Shown piece after piece: positions 34,859 through 43,726 of a stretch of DNA of 64,000 nt. Both the position numbers and the translations under genes were made by a program. Under the pieces are notes generated by a model, which worked only from the letters and a program-made list of their open reading frames with translations, was not told the DNA's origin and searched no databases. Positions within the stretch are counted from its first letter, which is position 1. The number at the start of each line of letters is the position of its first letter. The stretch lies in contig NZ_KB235952.1 of the NCBI RefSeq assembly GCF_000332335.1, positions 132,644 through 196,643 on the forward strand. The letters run 5' to 3'. This DNA is from Kamptonema formosum PCC 10802. GTDB lineage: Bacteria; Cyanobacteriota; Cyanobacteriia; Cyanobacteriales; Oscillatoriaceae.

Positions 34859-35033
34859 CTAAAAACCTCCAGCGTCCATTGGGGTAAACTATTATTTGAA
34901 GTTCCTCGCCGGCAAAAATGAAAACAATTCCTGTTCTAGGATCGAAACGGAAAAGTTGAATGTCTTTGGAGACGTTGGACAGCATCTGGCAAACTCGCAG
35001 GCTGGTTTGGGCTTGGTCGTCTGTTGGGTTAAT
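34842..35033 (-). CDS. DUF6888-like small protein, probable ATT start
   Basis: This frame encodes 63 residues: INPTDDQAQTSLRVCQMLSN, then VSKDIQLFRFDPRTGIVFIF, then AGEELQIIVYPNGRWRFLDA, then TEL. It fits the small DUF6888-type family partnered with DUF6887. No ATG, GTG or TTG occurs between the upstream in-frame stop and the conserved region. ATT at 35033 lies where family members begin and has GAGG about nine bases upstream. Either ATT is used as a rare start codon or the original start has mutated and the gene is silent. Its 3' end overlaps the DUF6887-like gene by 17 bases. Confidence 0.65.
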   Translation of the reverse strand: MNPTDDQAQTSLRVCQMLSNVSKDIQLFRFDPRTGIVFIFAGEELQIIVYPNGRWRFLDATEL

Positions 35034-35144
35034 GGCTAGTCCCTCAATTGTGACACAAATACTATAATATCAGCAAGTGCCACTGGCAAAATCCCATCGG
35101 CTATCGGGATGGCACTATTAGCGGGAAGGGAGATATGCGTTTAT

Positions 35145-35437
35145 TCCGCTTTGCCGGCAAGGGGTGCCGGTGAGTTTTATGCGGGCTGTATTGTGGGCTG
35201 TATTCACCGGCAATTCGATGTGCCGGTGGGGCATTAGTGTCAATTTAAGCCCCTGGCGATTGAAATCGCGGCACTACAACCAAGTCCTGAATCCGCTTTG
35301 CCGGCAAGGGGTGCCGGTGAGTTTTATGCGGGCTGTATTGTGGGCTGTATTCACCGGCAATTCGATGTGCCGGTGGGGCATTAGTGTCAATTTAAGCCCC
35401 TGGCGATTGAAATCGCGGCACTACAACCAAGTCCGCA
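35145..35437. repeat. 147-bp tandem duplication
   Basis: Two nearly identical copies begin TCCGCTTTGCCGGCAAGGGG at 35145 and 35292 and end ACTACAACCAAGTCC. Each contains CACCGGCAATTCGATGTGCC and GGCGATTGAAATCGCGGC, the latter a dispersed repeat also at 34372. Open frames through it are coincidental. Confidence 0.92.
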
Positions 35438-35547
35438 TGACAAGGACTTAAGATAAGAGCTAGAATCTTAAAACCCGCGCAGGCGGGTTTTGTCTGTATA
35501 GCTGCGGTTTCAACCGCCGGGAAATTACGGGACTAAAGTCTAATTAC

Positions 35548-35690
35548 CGACTTTGGGCTAAAGCCCAACTACGAACCTTTTTGGGCTAAAGCCCAACTAC
35601 GAACCTTTTTGGGCTAAAGCCCAACTACGAACTTTTTTGGGCTAAAGCCCAACTACGAACCTTTTTGGGCTGAAGCGCAGCGATGGGTGT
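35548..35690. repeat. 27-bp tandem repeat with GGGCTAAAGCCC core, five units
   Basis: The units are TTTTGGGCTAAAGCCCAACT followed by ACGAACC. This is the inverse-orientation relative of the array at 1-105. It lies about 90 bases upstream of the CHAT operon's first gene, so it could affect its promoter. Confidence 0.9.
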
Positions 35691-35779
35691 ATGATATTAT
35701 AGGTGGGGCTGGCTTGTGGCGCGGGGCAATTCCTGGACTGTTGCAGCTAAACTGGCGATAATTCTGTGGGGGTGTGAGG

Positions 35780-36064
35780 ATGGATGAACAGCGTCTGGAA
35801 GCGTATATCAATCTGATTGTGGCGCTGCTTAAGAGTGCCGGTGGGGAGGAATCTGCGATTTTGCAGGCGCACCCGGATTTGATAGATGCCGATTTGGTGC
35901 CGGTGATGCTGGATGTGGCTGAGGATTTGAGACAGCGGGGCGATTTAGATGGCGCTAACCGGCTGATGAATGTCGCAGGAAAGCTACTTGGGGTGTACGC
36001 TAACTTGCCGGCTGTCTCACGGAAAAAATCTGCCCCACCTAAGGGATTCGGGCGAAAGGTTTAG
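35780..36064 (+). CDS. Small protein sharing the N-terminal domain of the CHAT protease
   Basis: This 94-residue helical protein can be aligned by eye with the first 75 residues of the TPR-CHAT protein downstream. Compare AYINLIVALLKSAGGEESAI and DYYQLIYELLASPKERAAEI, then DLIDADLVPVMLDVAEDLRQ and ELLDAQLVKLMRLSAVILER, then RG and a final A--L-N-A--L. Standalone and fused versions of one domain in adjacent genes suggest like-with-like binding, as in effector-associated adaptor domains. It ends in a basic tail (SRKKSAPPKGFGRKV). ATG 35780 is preferred over GTG 35774. It is 322 bases upstream of the CHAT gene on the same strand. Confidence 0.75.
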   Translation: MDEQRLEAYINLIVALLKSAGGEESAILQAHPDLIDADLVPVMLDVAEDLRQRGDLDGANRLMNVAGKLLGVYANLPAVSRKKSAPPKGFGRKV

Positions 36065-36386
36065 TTGGGGCGGGTTGGGCTGAAATACAAGACACCCGGT
36101 TTCTTCCCGTAGCCCCACGCGAGGAGGGGTTGGGTGCCGGTTCGAGCAGCGTTGTGCGCAGCGACACTTATATAATAAGGAGTATGCCGGCGCTGGCGGG
36201 CTGGGGAAAGCTGGGAGTGAAAATGAACAGGGGGCTTCCCTGGGTTGTGTGGGAGATTCGCCGAAAACCGAAACGCCAGACATTAGCCCCGAATGCTAGA
36301 ATAGCAAAACACTCCATAGTGGTGGGGCTGGGGCGAGGCGAATTGGGTGCCGGTGAACCGTAAGTGGGATAATTTCGGAGTGAGGG

Positions 36387-39050
36387 ATGGAAGGACAGGG
36401 GAACCAAGACTATTATCAGCTAATATACGAACTGCTCGCCAGCCCCAAGGAGCGAGCGGCGGAGATATTGAACACCCGCCCAGAATTGCTAGACGCCCAG
36501 TTGGTGAAGCTGATGCGACTCTCGGCTGTTATCCTGGAGCGCAGGGGTGAGAGGGAAATGGCAAAGTGGTTAAAAAATCTGGCAACCATACTGGCTGCAA
36601 TCATGCGCGGCGCGTCGCCGGTGGCGCAAACCAAAAAAGCGGAAGCCGACAAGTTGTTCCAGCAAGGGATTGACCAGTATTATGCTAGCAAGTATCGAGA
36701 GGCATGGCAGTCTTGGCAGCAAGCACTGACACTCTACCGGGAAATTGGCAACCGGCGTGGGGAAGCCGCATCCCTGGGGAATCTGGGAAATGCTTACGAC
36801 TCCCTGGGGCAGTACACAGAGGCGATACAGTATCACCAGCAGTCGTTAGAGATTGCGCGGGAAATTGGCGACAGGCGTGGGGAAGCCGCATCGCTGGGGA
36901 ATCTGGGAAATGCTTACGACTCCCTGGGGCGGTACACAGAGGCGATAGAGTATCACCAGCAGCAGTTAGAGATTGCGCGGGAAATTGGCGACAGGCGTGG
37001 GGAAGCCGCATCCCTGGGGGGTTTGGGAAATGCTTACGACTCCCTGGGGCAGTACACATTGGCGATAGAGTATCACCAGCAGCAGTCGTTAGAGATTGAG
37101 CGGGAAATTGGCGACAGGCGTGGGGAAGCCGCATCGCTGGGGAATCTGGGAAATGCTTACCGCAAATTGCAACAAATTCCCGAAGCGATTCAGAAGTATC
37201 AAGACGCCCTAGAAATTTTCACCCCCACCGGCTTTCCCGTAGAATGCGTCAAATTGGGGCGCAATCTCGGCGACACCCACTTCCAGGCGCAAGAGTGGGA
37301 ACAAGCCATCTCCGCTTACGAAAAAGCCCTGGAAGCAGTTGAGCAGCGGTGCGCGTGGGAGAGTTCGCCCACCGGCAAGCAAAAACTGCGAGAAGAGGCT
37401 GTCGATGTTTACCAGAACATGATACAAGCCTGCATCAACACCGGCAATCTCCGCAAAGCCCTAGAAACCGTTGAGCGCAGCAAATCCCGCAACTTCGTGG
37501 AAGATTTAAGCAATGTGCGGCTTTTCCCCAAAGACGCGCTCCCAGAAATCTGCGAGCGACTCGAAACCCTGCGCCGGGAAAATTCCTCCCTGCAGCGACG
37601 CCTGGAAGCAACCGGCAATTCCGCCACCAACTCCAACCCGCCAAACCCCAACGCAACAGAGCAAACAGAGCAACTGCGCCAGCAATGGCTGCAAAACCGG
37701 CAAGCACTCGACACCCTGCTGGCTGAGATTGGAAAATTTGACCCAACTTTTGAACTCACCCAGCGGGTGAAGCCCATCACCTTTGAGGAAATCCTCGCCC
37801 TTATAGACAGCGACACCGGCATCGTCGAGTGGTACATCAGCGCCGAGCGTTTCTACGCCTTCACCGTCACCACAGCAGAACCCTTCATCACCCTCTGGCA
37901 ATCCGAACCCGAGGATTTAAACGCCCTCACCCAATTGCGGGATAAATACCTAGCCGCTTACCGAGATGAAAACACACAGTGGCAAACAGCGCTCAACCCC
38001 TTTCTTGACGAACTCGCCCGGATTCTCCACCTCAGAGAAATCCTAGAACCGATTCGCCACTGCCAGAAACTGGTGCTGATCCCCTATCGCGAATTGCACC
38101 TGTTTCCCCTGCACGCCCTCCCCATCGAGGGAGAGAAGTGCCCCCTCGACATCTTCCCCGGAGGCGTGCGCTATGCGCCCAGCTGCCAGCTGTGGCAAAT
38201 CGCCCGAATCAATAGCGCACAAACCCCCCCCGAAACTGAACCCAACCTGTTCGCCATCCAAAACCCCACCGGCGACTTACCCTTCGCCAATATCGAAGTC
38301 GAAGCGATTCGCGCCTACATGCAGCCGGCTCATATTTTCCCCCAAGAGAGCGCCAGCAAATACGCCCTCAAACAAGACCCAACCGCCACATTCTTCCGCC
38401 AAGCCCGCCACATTCACTTTGCCTGTCACGGAACCTTTGATTTTGCCACACCGATGCTTTCCAGCATCATCCTGGCGGGTGCGGTATTGCCAGAAGATAG
38501 CAATTCAGATGCGCCGGAAACCCCGGAATATCCGCCGGCACACTTCCCCGCGCCTTCCGAGTCAAGCGAGAGATGCCGTTACCTCCCCTGGCGGAAGGGC
38601 GTGCGGATAGACCTGTACAAATGCTATACTTTAGGAGAGATATTCGCGCTCAACTTGCGCCCGTGCCGGTTGGTGGCGCTTTCCGCCTGCGAAACCGGCT
38701 TGACGGCATTAGACAGCCCCTTGATGGGCTTGCCCGCTGGCTTTTTGTATGCCGGTGCGGTGAGTGTGGTTTGCAGTCTGTGGCGGGTGAGTGACTTGTC
38801 AACAGCCTTATTGATGGTAAAATTTTATGAGATGCGGGAAAGCGAGCCATCTGTTGCCAAAGCGATGAACCGGGCGCAAATCTGGCTGCGGGATGTTACC
38901 GTAGGAGACTTGCGAGAGTGGATTAAACAGTTAAAAGTGGCTGACAGCTACAAACAGGAGTGGCTGAAACAGCTCAAACTGTTTAAGCCCGACAAAAAGC
39001 GTTTCGCCTCTCCTTGCTACTGGGCGGCTTTCTGCGCCATTGGGCAGTAA
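36387..39050 (+). CDS. TPR-CHAT caspase-like protease
   Basis: This 887-residue protein has three parts. Residues 1-80 are a helical domain shared with the small protein at 35780. Residues 95-330 hold TPRs; four successive 40-residue units (for example RRGEAASLGNLGNAYDSLGQ) are almost identical over 120-bp DNA repeats at about 36730-37150. A coiled-coil linker follows, then a CHAT domain from about 560 with the caspase-type dyad His681 in FACHGTFDF and Cys768 in LSACETGLT. CHAT proteases cleave partner proteins after TPR sensing and operate in defence and cell-death systems. ATG 36387 has GAGTGAGGG upstream. Likely substrates are the downstream gene products. Confidence 0.93.
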   Translation: MEGQGNQDYYQLIYELLASPKERAAEILNTRPELLDAQLVKLMRLSAVILERRGEREMAKWLKNLATILAAIMRGASPVAQTKKAEADKLFQQGIDQYYASKYREAWQSWQQALTLYREIGNRRGEAASLGNLGNAYDSLGQYTEAIQYHQQSLEIAREIGDRRGEAASLGNLGNAYDSLGRYTEAIEYHQQQLEIAREIGDRRGEAASLGGLGNAYDSLGQYTLAIEYHQQQSLEIEREIGDRRGEAASLGNLGNAYRKLQQIPEAIQKYQDALEIFTPTGFPVECVKLGRNLGDTHFQAQEWEQAISAYEKALEAVEQRCAWESSPTGKQKLREEAVDVYQNMIQACINTGNLRKALETVERSKSRNFVEDLSNVRLFPKDALPEICERLETLRRENSSLQRRLEATGNSATNSNPPNPNATEQTEQLRQQWLQNRQALDTLLAEIGKFDPTFELTQRVKPITFEEILALIDSDTGIVEWYISAERFYAFTVTTAEPFITLWQSEPEDLNALTQLRDKYLAAYRDENTQWQTALNPFLDELARILHLREILEPIRHCQKLVLIPYRELHLFPLHALPIEGEKCPLDIFPGGVRYAPSCQLWQIARINSAQTPPETEPNLFAIQNPTGDLPFANIEVEAIRAYMQPAHIFPQESASKYALKQDPTATFFRQARHIHFACHGTFDFATPMLSSIILAGAVLPEDSNSDAPETPEYPPAHFPAPSESSERCRYLPWRKGVRIDLYKCYTLGEIFALNLRPCRLVALSACETGLTALDSPLMGLPAGFLYAGAVSVVCSLWRVSDLSTALLMVKFYEMRESEPSVAKAMNRAQIWLRDVTVGDLREWIKQLKVADSYKQEWLKQLKLFKPDKKRFASPCYWAAFCAIGQ

Positions 39051-39072
39051 TGAATTATACCACCTCAAAGCT

Positions 39073-39429
39073 ATGGAATTTACCATTCTCATCCAAGTTT
39101 TTCCCGAAGCCCTGAAAAAACAACCGCAAAACTTTGACATTCAAGACTTGCAAGACTTAGACGCCATCCTCGCGGGATTAGACACCCAACCAAAAGAAAC
39201 AATCAAGAAACTTGAAGAGGAGTGGTTTCTCGAACACGAAAAACTCACAGAAACCCTGACTTGGTTTGCCGAGAGAAAACGCGAAATAGGAAAATTAACC
39301 CCAAAACCGCTGAATTCCGAAGCCGAAATCCTGGAGAACTTATTTGAACTGCGGCAAACCAATCGCGACACCCTCGCCGGCAAAACAAACCCGCCGCCAA
39401 CCGCCACTACAGACGCCCAACACCCATGA
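39073..39429 (+). CDS. Unknown helical protein in the CHAT operon
   Basis: This 118-residue protein starts MEFTILIQVFPEALKKQPQN, 22 bases after the CHAT stop codon, and is mostly charged helix (ETIKKLEEEWFLEHEKLTET, EAEILENLFELRQTNRDTLA), with a Thr/Pro-rich tail. A TTG start at 39040 overlapping the CHAT gene is possible. It overlaps the membrane-protein gene by ATGA at 39426-39429, so translation is coupled. I do not recognise the family. It could be a chaperone or adaptor linking protease and membrane protein. Confidence 0.7.
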   Translation: MEFTILIQVFPEALKKQPQNFDIQDLQDLDAILAGLDTQPKETIKKLEEEWFLEHEKLTETLTWFAERKREIGKLTPKPLNSEAEILENLFELRQTNRDTLAGKTNPPPTATTDAQHP

Positions 39430-40868
39430 GTTTCGAGAGTTTCAAAGTCTACGCACCCAATGTCCACCTGTTTGCCTTCCAGCTGCGCAGCGACGCTGAC
39501 GCTAGCGAACTCCTCTGGGAAAAGTGCCGGGAAATTTGGCCAAAATTCCATCTTTCCCCGCCCTTGAAAATTCGGGATGTTCCCCAAGGGAAGCGCGTCG
39601 ATATGCTAGAAAGCGCGACAGAAGAGAATAGTCTCCTCCCCCTAGAAGGCAAAATCTCCCTGCCATCGGAAGAAACCCGGATAGTCGGAAGTGCCTATCC
39701 TTTACAAATATACGACAGCTTCGCCCTGTGGCTGAACCTGTGCGTGCCGAAATTCGACGAAAACAGCCAGCCAACCGAGGAGGTAGAGACATCCTTCTTC
39801 CATAATTTTAACCCAGATGGGTGCTTTTTGGCAAACAATATAAAGAGTAACCTAGGGCAAACCCTGCTGCTGACGGTGTGGCTTTCCCCGGAAGACAGAC
39901 AAAAAAACAGAAGTCACTGGCGAAAGATAGCGGCAGCGTGCCTGCGGAGTTTTTTCGGCAAAAAAACCCCCCCACCGCTGTATCAAGAAGGGGATTTATT
40001 TGGAAGTCCAATTTTTGAATATGGCAACCCCACCCAGCCCGACGAGCGCGGCGATATTTTCGTCTGGCTGTTTTTCAGGGAATCCGACGCCGAGGATACC
40101 TTTAATTATTTTGCCCAAGAGTTCACGGACCTATTCTTTTACCGGCAAAAAGCCATACAAGCGTACCGGCTGAGTCGAGAAGTCCACCAAGATATTAAGG
40201 AGAGATATCAACAACTCAAACAGACGATAGAGGGGATAGCCCCCAAACTCCCGCAGCCCAAAGAATCGGGCGCAATCACAGCCGGCGGCTTATCCGCAGC
40301 GGATTTAAGCGATTTTCAGCACAAACTGAGAATCTTTCCCACACTGAACTTGGAATATGCCGACTTGCTGGGAGAATTAGAGCGCTACCGGCTGACGATA
40401 GAGGTGAACAGTAAAAATTATGCCACAAACCTGAAGCCAATACAAGAGAAACTCCCCGACAGTGACTTGAGGTTTTTGTCCGAATTCCACCTAAAACTCA
40501 GCCAGAAGTTCCAGGAACAAATTCAAGTAGATTTGGGGTATTTTGGGCAGAGGGCTGACTTAGTGGATAAGGCGATTTCCGCCATCCGGGGGTTAGTGGA
40601 GATTGAACAAGCAAAGCGCGAGAGCGACTTGCAAAATACCATCCAAGCGGTAGGTGCCGGCATAGGTGCCGGTGTGGGTGTTGCGGGAATTGTAGCCAGC
40701 AGCTATCCCTTGCTAAAAGAACCCTGGCAATTGCCCTCACTCTCGCCACCTTTTCTTCCCCTTCATCCCTTCCTCGTTTCTTTTTTCCTCAGCTTGCTGG
40801 TAGGCGCTGGATTGGGATGGTTAACTTGGCGCATCACCAAGAGTTTCCTCAACAAAGCTGCGAAATAA
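39426..40868 (+). CDS. Unknown protein with two C-terminal membrane helices, candidate CHAT effector
   Basis: This 480-residue protein is soluble-looking over residues 1-400, with beta-rich N-terminal parts (FKVYAPNVHLFAFQLRS, FALWLNLCVPKF) and a coiled-coil middle (YRLSREVHQDIKERYQQLKQ, LDLGYFGQRADLVDKA-like region). It ends with two hydrophobic segments: a glycine-rich one (AVGAGIGAGVGVAGIVASSY) and PFLVSFFLSLLVGAGLGWLTW minus its last residue, followed by basic residues. It is translationally coupled (ATGA) to the 39073 gene and in operon with the CHAT protease, so cleavage by CHAT to release or activate a membrane part is a reasonable hypothesis. I do not recognise a named family. A strong hairpin follows. 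Confidence 0.75.
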   Translation: MSFESFKVYAPNVHLFAFQLRSDADASELLWEKCREIWPKFHLSPPLKIRDVPQGKRVDMLESATEENSLLPLEGKISLPSEETRIVGSAYPLQIYDSFALWLNLCVPKFDENSQPTEEVETSFFHNFNPDGCFLANNIKSNLGQTLLLTVWLSPEDRQKNRSHWRKIAAACLRSFFGKKTPPPLYQEGDLFGSPIFEYGNPTQPDERGDIFVWLFFRESDAEDTFNYFAQEFTDLFFYRQKAIQAYRLSREVHQDIKERYQQLKQTIEGIAPKLPQPKESGAITAGGLSAADLSDFQHKLRIFPTLNLEYADLLGELERYRLTIEVNSKNYATNLKPIQEKLPDSDLRFLSEFHLKLSQKFQEQIQVDLGYFGQRADLVDKAISAIRGLVEIEQAKRESDLQNTIQAVGAGIGAGVGVAGIVASSYPLLKEPWQLPSLSPPFLPLHPFLVSFFLSLLVGAGLGWLTWRITKSFLNKAAK

Positions 40869-40876
40869 TCTCGCCG

Positions 40877-40911
40877 GTAGGGTGCGTTCCCTCTTAGGGA
40901 ACGCACCCTAC
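40877..40911 (+). terminator. Strong hairpin ending the CHAT operon
   Basis: GTAGGGTGCGTTCCCT, loop CTT, then the exact inverse AGGGAACGCACCCTAC. It starts nine bases after the stop codon. A related hairpin is at 32856. Only short T-runs follow. Confidence 0.75.
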
Positions 40912-41057
40912 TTACTCTTGACTCCCCAGCTCCGGCTCTTTATTACCACAAACCGCGCAATTTGTCAATCCCCCCACCTGCTGATTCCCGAACCCCACCG
41001 GCACCCCCCGAAGTTTATACTAGAAATAGTACAGACAATCATTCTCCCAACACAAAC

Positions 41058-42365
41058 ATGACACCCCATCCCAGCATAATGCAAGCTGTCGAACAGCTGG
41101 GCTACCGCGTCACCACCGGCGACGTAGCCAGCAAAGCCGGTTTAGAGCTAAATTTAGCAGAGCGGGGATTGCTCGCCCTCGCTTCCGATGCCGGTGGACA
41201 CTTGCAAGTGGCAGAAACCGGCGATATTGTCTACCTCTTCCCCAAAGACTTCCGGGCAATCCTGCGCAATAAATACCTGCAACTGCAACTTAAAGAATGG
41301 TGGGAAAAAGTCTGGCGAGTTCTATTCTACCTGATCCGCATCTCTTTCGGCATCGCCCTGCTGCTTTCCATCCTCCTAATTTTCCTAACCATCGCCGTCA
41401 TAATCATCACCGTCAATTCCTCCAACCGAGACAGTAATAACAGGAACGACAGCCGCAGTTCAGGCGGCGGCATAATATTCGTGCCCAACTTCTGGTTTGG
41501 ACCCAATTGGTACTGGTTCCTTTCCTGGGATTACGACAGCCCCCACCGGCACCGGCAATCCCAACCCAGAGAGATGAACTTCCTAGAAGCAGTATACTCC
41601 TTTTTGTTCGGAGACGGCAACCCCAACGCCGATCTAGAAGAGCGCCGGTGGCAAGAGATCGCCACAGTTATTCGCAATAGCAAAGGCGCAGTAGTCGCCG
41701 AACAAATAGCCCCCTACCTCGACGAATTAGGCGAAGGATACGCCAAAGAATACGAAGAATATATGCTGCCGGTGCTAACCCGCTTCAACGGGCGTCCAGA
41801 AGTCAGCCCCGAAGGGCAAATCGTCTATCACTTCCCCGACTTGCAAACAGCAGCCCAAACTCGCAAATCCCAGCCGGTATCCCCCTATTTGCAAGAAATC
41901 CCCAGACGCTTCAGTCGAGCGACTTCTGGGCAACTCATGCTAGCTGCCGGTTTAGGCATCCTCAACTTTGTCGGAGGATTAGTGCTCGGTTCCCTCCTCA
42001 AAGATAGCACAGTAGCCGCACAGTTAGGCGGCTTAGTTGCCTTCACACAGTCAATATACTGGCTGCTGCTGGGCTACGGCACAGCATTCCTAGCCGTGCC
42101 CTTAATTCGCTACTTTTGGCAGCAGTGGAGAAACCGCAAAATAGAAGCCCGCAATCAAACCCGACAAGAGCGTGCTGATATTTTAACACAGCCCGACGAA
42201 CAGTTGCAAAAAAAACTGGAATTCGCCCGCCGGTTTGCCGCCGAAAGAATCATTGGCAGCGAAGATTTAGCCTACACAACCGAAACCGATTTAATCGAGC
42301 AAGAAATGCAGCAATCTGCTAAAATAGATGCAGAGTGGCAGCGCCGGCTTCATCCAGAGATATAG
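41058..42365 (+). CDS. Membrane protein, possible homologue of a plastid envelope protein family
   Basis: Using ATG 41058, the 435-residue protein has a winged-helix-like N-terminal part (IMQAVEQLGYRVTTGDVASK, LNLAERGLLALASDAGGHLQ), repeated in diverged form at about 205-275 (ERRWQEIATVIRNSKGAVVA). Membrane segments follow at about 85-125 (SFGIALLLSILLIFLTIAVI) and 295-360 (LAAGLGILNFVGGLVLGSLL; YWLLLGYGTAFLAVPLIRYF), and a charged C-terminal helix ends the protein. I recall similar cyanobacterial proteins related to a plant chloroplast protein labelled iron-sulfur biosynthesis-like, but that is weak. A hairpin separates it from the CHAT operon, so it is probably independent. A TTG start at 40962 is possible. 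Confidence 0.75.
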   Translation: MTPHPSIMQAVEQLGYRVTTGDVASKAGLELNLAERGLLALASDAGGHLQVAETGDIVYLFPKDFRAILRNKYLQLQLKEWWEKVWRVLFYLIRISFGIALLLSILLIFLTIAVIIITVNSSNRDSNNRNDSRSSGGGIIFVPNFWFGPNWYWFLSWDYDSPHRHRQSQPREMNFLEAVYSFLFGDGNPNADLEERRWQEIATVIRNSKGAVVAEQIAPYLDELGEGYAKEYEEYMLPVLTRFNGRPEVSPEGQIVYHFPDLQTAAQTRKSQPVSPYLQEIPRRFSRATSGQLMLAAGLGILNFVGGLVLGSLLKDSTVAAQLGGLVAFTQSIYWLLLGYGTAFLAVPLIRYFWQQWRNRKIEARNQTRQERADILTQPDEQLQKKLEFARRFAAERIIGSEDLAYTTETDLIEQEMQQSAKIDAEWQRRLHPEI

Positions 42366-42412
42366 AGTTCCGCGCCCCTCACACACATTTGAATACCAAT
42401 TTTATTTAATCA

Positions 42413-42473
42413 GCCGCCAAGGACGCCAAGGACGCCAAGAAACTTCCTCTTGGCGTCCTTGGCGTTTTGGCGG
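42413..42473. terminator. Inverted repeat between convergent genes
   Basis: GCCGCCAAGGACGCCAAGGA...CAAGA pairs imperfectly with TCTTGGCGTCCTTGGCGTTT...TGGCGG. The same GGCGTCCTTGGCG motif stands alone near 6714 and 21548. The position between convergent stop codons suits a two-way terminator, but the motif is a dispersed repeat. Confidence 0.6.
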
Positions 42474-42538
42474 TTCATTCTTAAAGGTACAGACTCCATT
42501 GAAATAGAGTGCGTCTGGCAGAACGCACCCCACCCCAA

Positions 42539-43726
42539 CTACTGTTCCTGAATTCGAGCCAGAGTAGCGCCCCGGTAATAGTGCGCCAAAATTGCATTAT
42601 ACGGGTATCCCCGCTTTGCCAGATTGTAAGCGCCCCACTGACTCATCCCCACGCGGTGGCCGAAACCGTACCCTTGAAACACAAAAGATGCCGGTGGGGA
42701 TTTGGAATTGCCCTTATCCGCACCGCCACCCTGGGGGCTAACCCGAAACCGAGAGCTCCTCAGTCCCAGAGTTTCCATCAAAGAATCCCCACTCAGGGAG
42801 CGCGTGCCGGCATCTCCCACCACTCTGATACTAACGATCCCGCCTGCAGGCGTAGTGCGCACCGGCGTCACCGACACAACATTGCCAACACCGGCAATCC
42901 GATCGCTCAGATCAGCCCTAGAAAAACTTTTTGCCCACTGAAATCCGGGAGTGCCCTGGTCATAATCGGGCACACCCCGCAAATAGGGCAGAGATTCCCC
43001 CCAGACATCCTCCACATTTTCCGTGTGCCCCCCAGACGCTGCGTGGTAGGCGGCGAGAATCACCGAGCCACCGTAAGTCAGCACTTGACCTGCTGTAGCG
43101 TCCACTGCCGCGTAGGTGCCGGCGGATTCCGTTTCCAGCCCTTTGTACACCTGCCACCCCTGCGTGTCCCCCACATCATACACCCGCTTGGCGCTGCTTT
43201 GGCGCTCGTAAAGCGCGTAAGAGCGAGCCGCCACAGCTTGGGCCTTGAGGGCGTCTTCCGGCCAATTCCCCCCCATTTCCGCCCCGATAACACTGTAGAG
43301 ATACTGTTCCAAACCCACATAATTCACAGCCGTCAAACCGCTGCCGGTGGGAACCAGAAAAATCCGCCCGCGATACCAGCGATTGCCAATAAAAACATAG
43401 CCGCCGCCCTGGGGCTCAATCCAAATTTGGCCTGCCTGCCAGCGATTGAGGGCCACAAAACGGCCCTTGCGCTCCGCAAAAAAGCTATTCCCACCGGCCA
43501 GTTGGCCGAGCACCTGACCGGCACCATTGCGAACCACAGCCGCAGTCGAACTGCCGACTTTAACCGAACCTGCGCCCTCCTCAATCGCCACACGCAATTC
43601 CAGCGCCAGAGCCGGTGCCGCAATTGCCAGCCACAGCAGTGCCGACAGCCACCAGTGACGTTTTCCCCAGAGTGCCGACCGCAGGAGCTGCAATAGCACA
43701 AAATTGCAGGAAAGTCTAGCCATCAT
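42539..43726 (-). CDS. SpoIID/LytB-domain protein
   Basis: This 395-residue exported protein has an N-terminal hydrophobic helix (WLSALLWLAIAAPALALELR). The SpoIID/LytB domain is recognised by GLTAVNYVGLEQYLYSVIGA, WPEDALKAQAVAARSYALYE, YAAVDATAGQVLTYGGSVIL, AAYHAASGGHTENVEDVWG and the ending GYGFGHRVGMSQWGAYNLAK with ILAHYYRGATL. In Bacillus SpoIID is a lytic transglycosylase acting on peptidoglycan; cyanobacterial members are presumably wall-remodelling enzymes in the periplasm. The first 100 residues form an SH3-like or beta region. A long frame on the opposite strand is only a shadow. Confidence 0.9.
   Translation of the reverse strand: MMARLSCNFVLLQLLRSALWGKRHWWLSALLWLAIAAPALALELRVAIEEGAGSVKVGSSTAAVVRNGAGQVLGQLAGGNSFFAERKGRFVALNRWQAGQIWIEPQGGGYVFIGNRWYRGRIFLVPTGSGLTAVNYVGLEQYLYSVIGAEMGGNWPEDALKAQAVAARSYALYERQSSAKRVYDVGDTQGWQVYKGLETESAGTYAAVDATAGQVLTYGGSVILAAYHAASGGHTENVEDVWGESLPYLRGVPDYDQGTPGFQWAKSFSRADLSDRIAGVGNVVSVTPVRTTPAGGIVSIRVVGDAGTRSLSGDSLMETLGLRSSRFRVSPQGGGADKGNSKSPPASFVFQGYGFGHRVGMSQWGAYNLAKRGYPYNAILAHYYRGATLARIQEQ

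Noticed and set aside
1-36000. CRISPR arrays
   Set aside because: The tandem repeats at 1, 15451, 19823 and 35548 lack unique spacers of constant length between identical repeats, and no cas genes are present.
42509-43696. Long open frame on the plus strand opposite the SpoIID/LytB gene
   Set aside because: It is an exact shadow in the opposite strand, His/Pro/Arg-rich, with no motifs; the minus-strand protein has clear family signatures.
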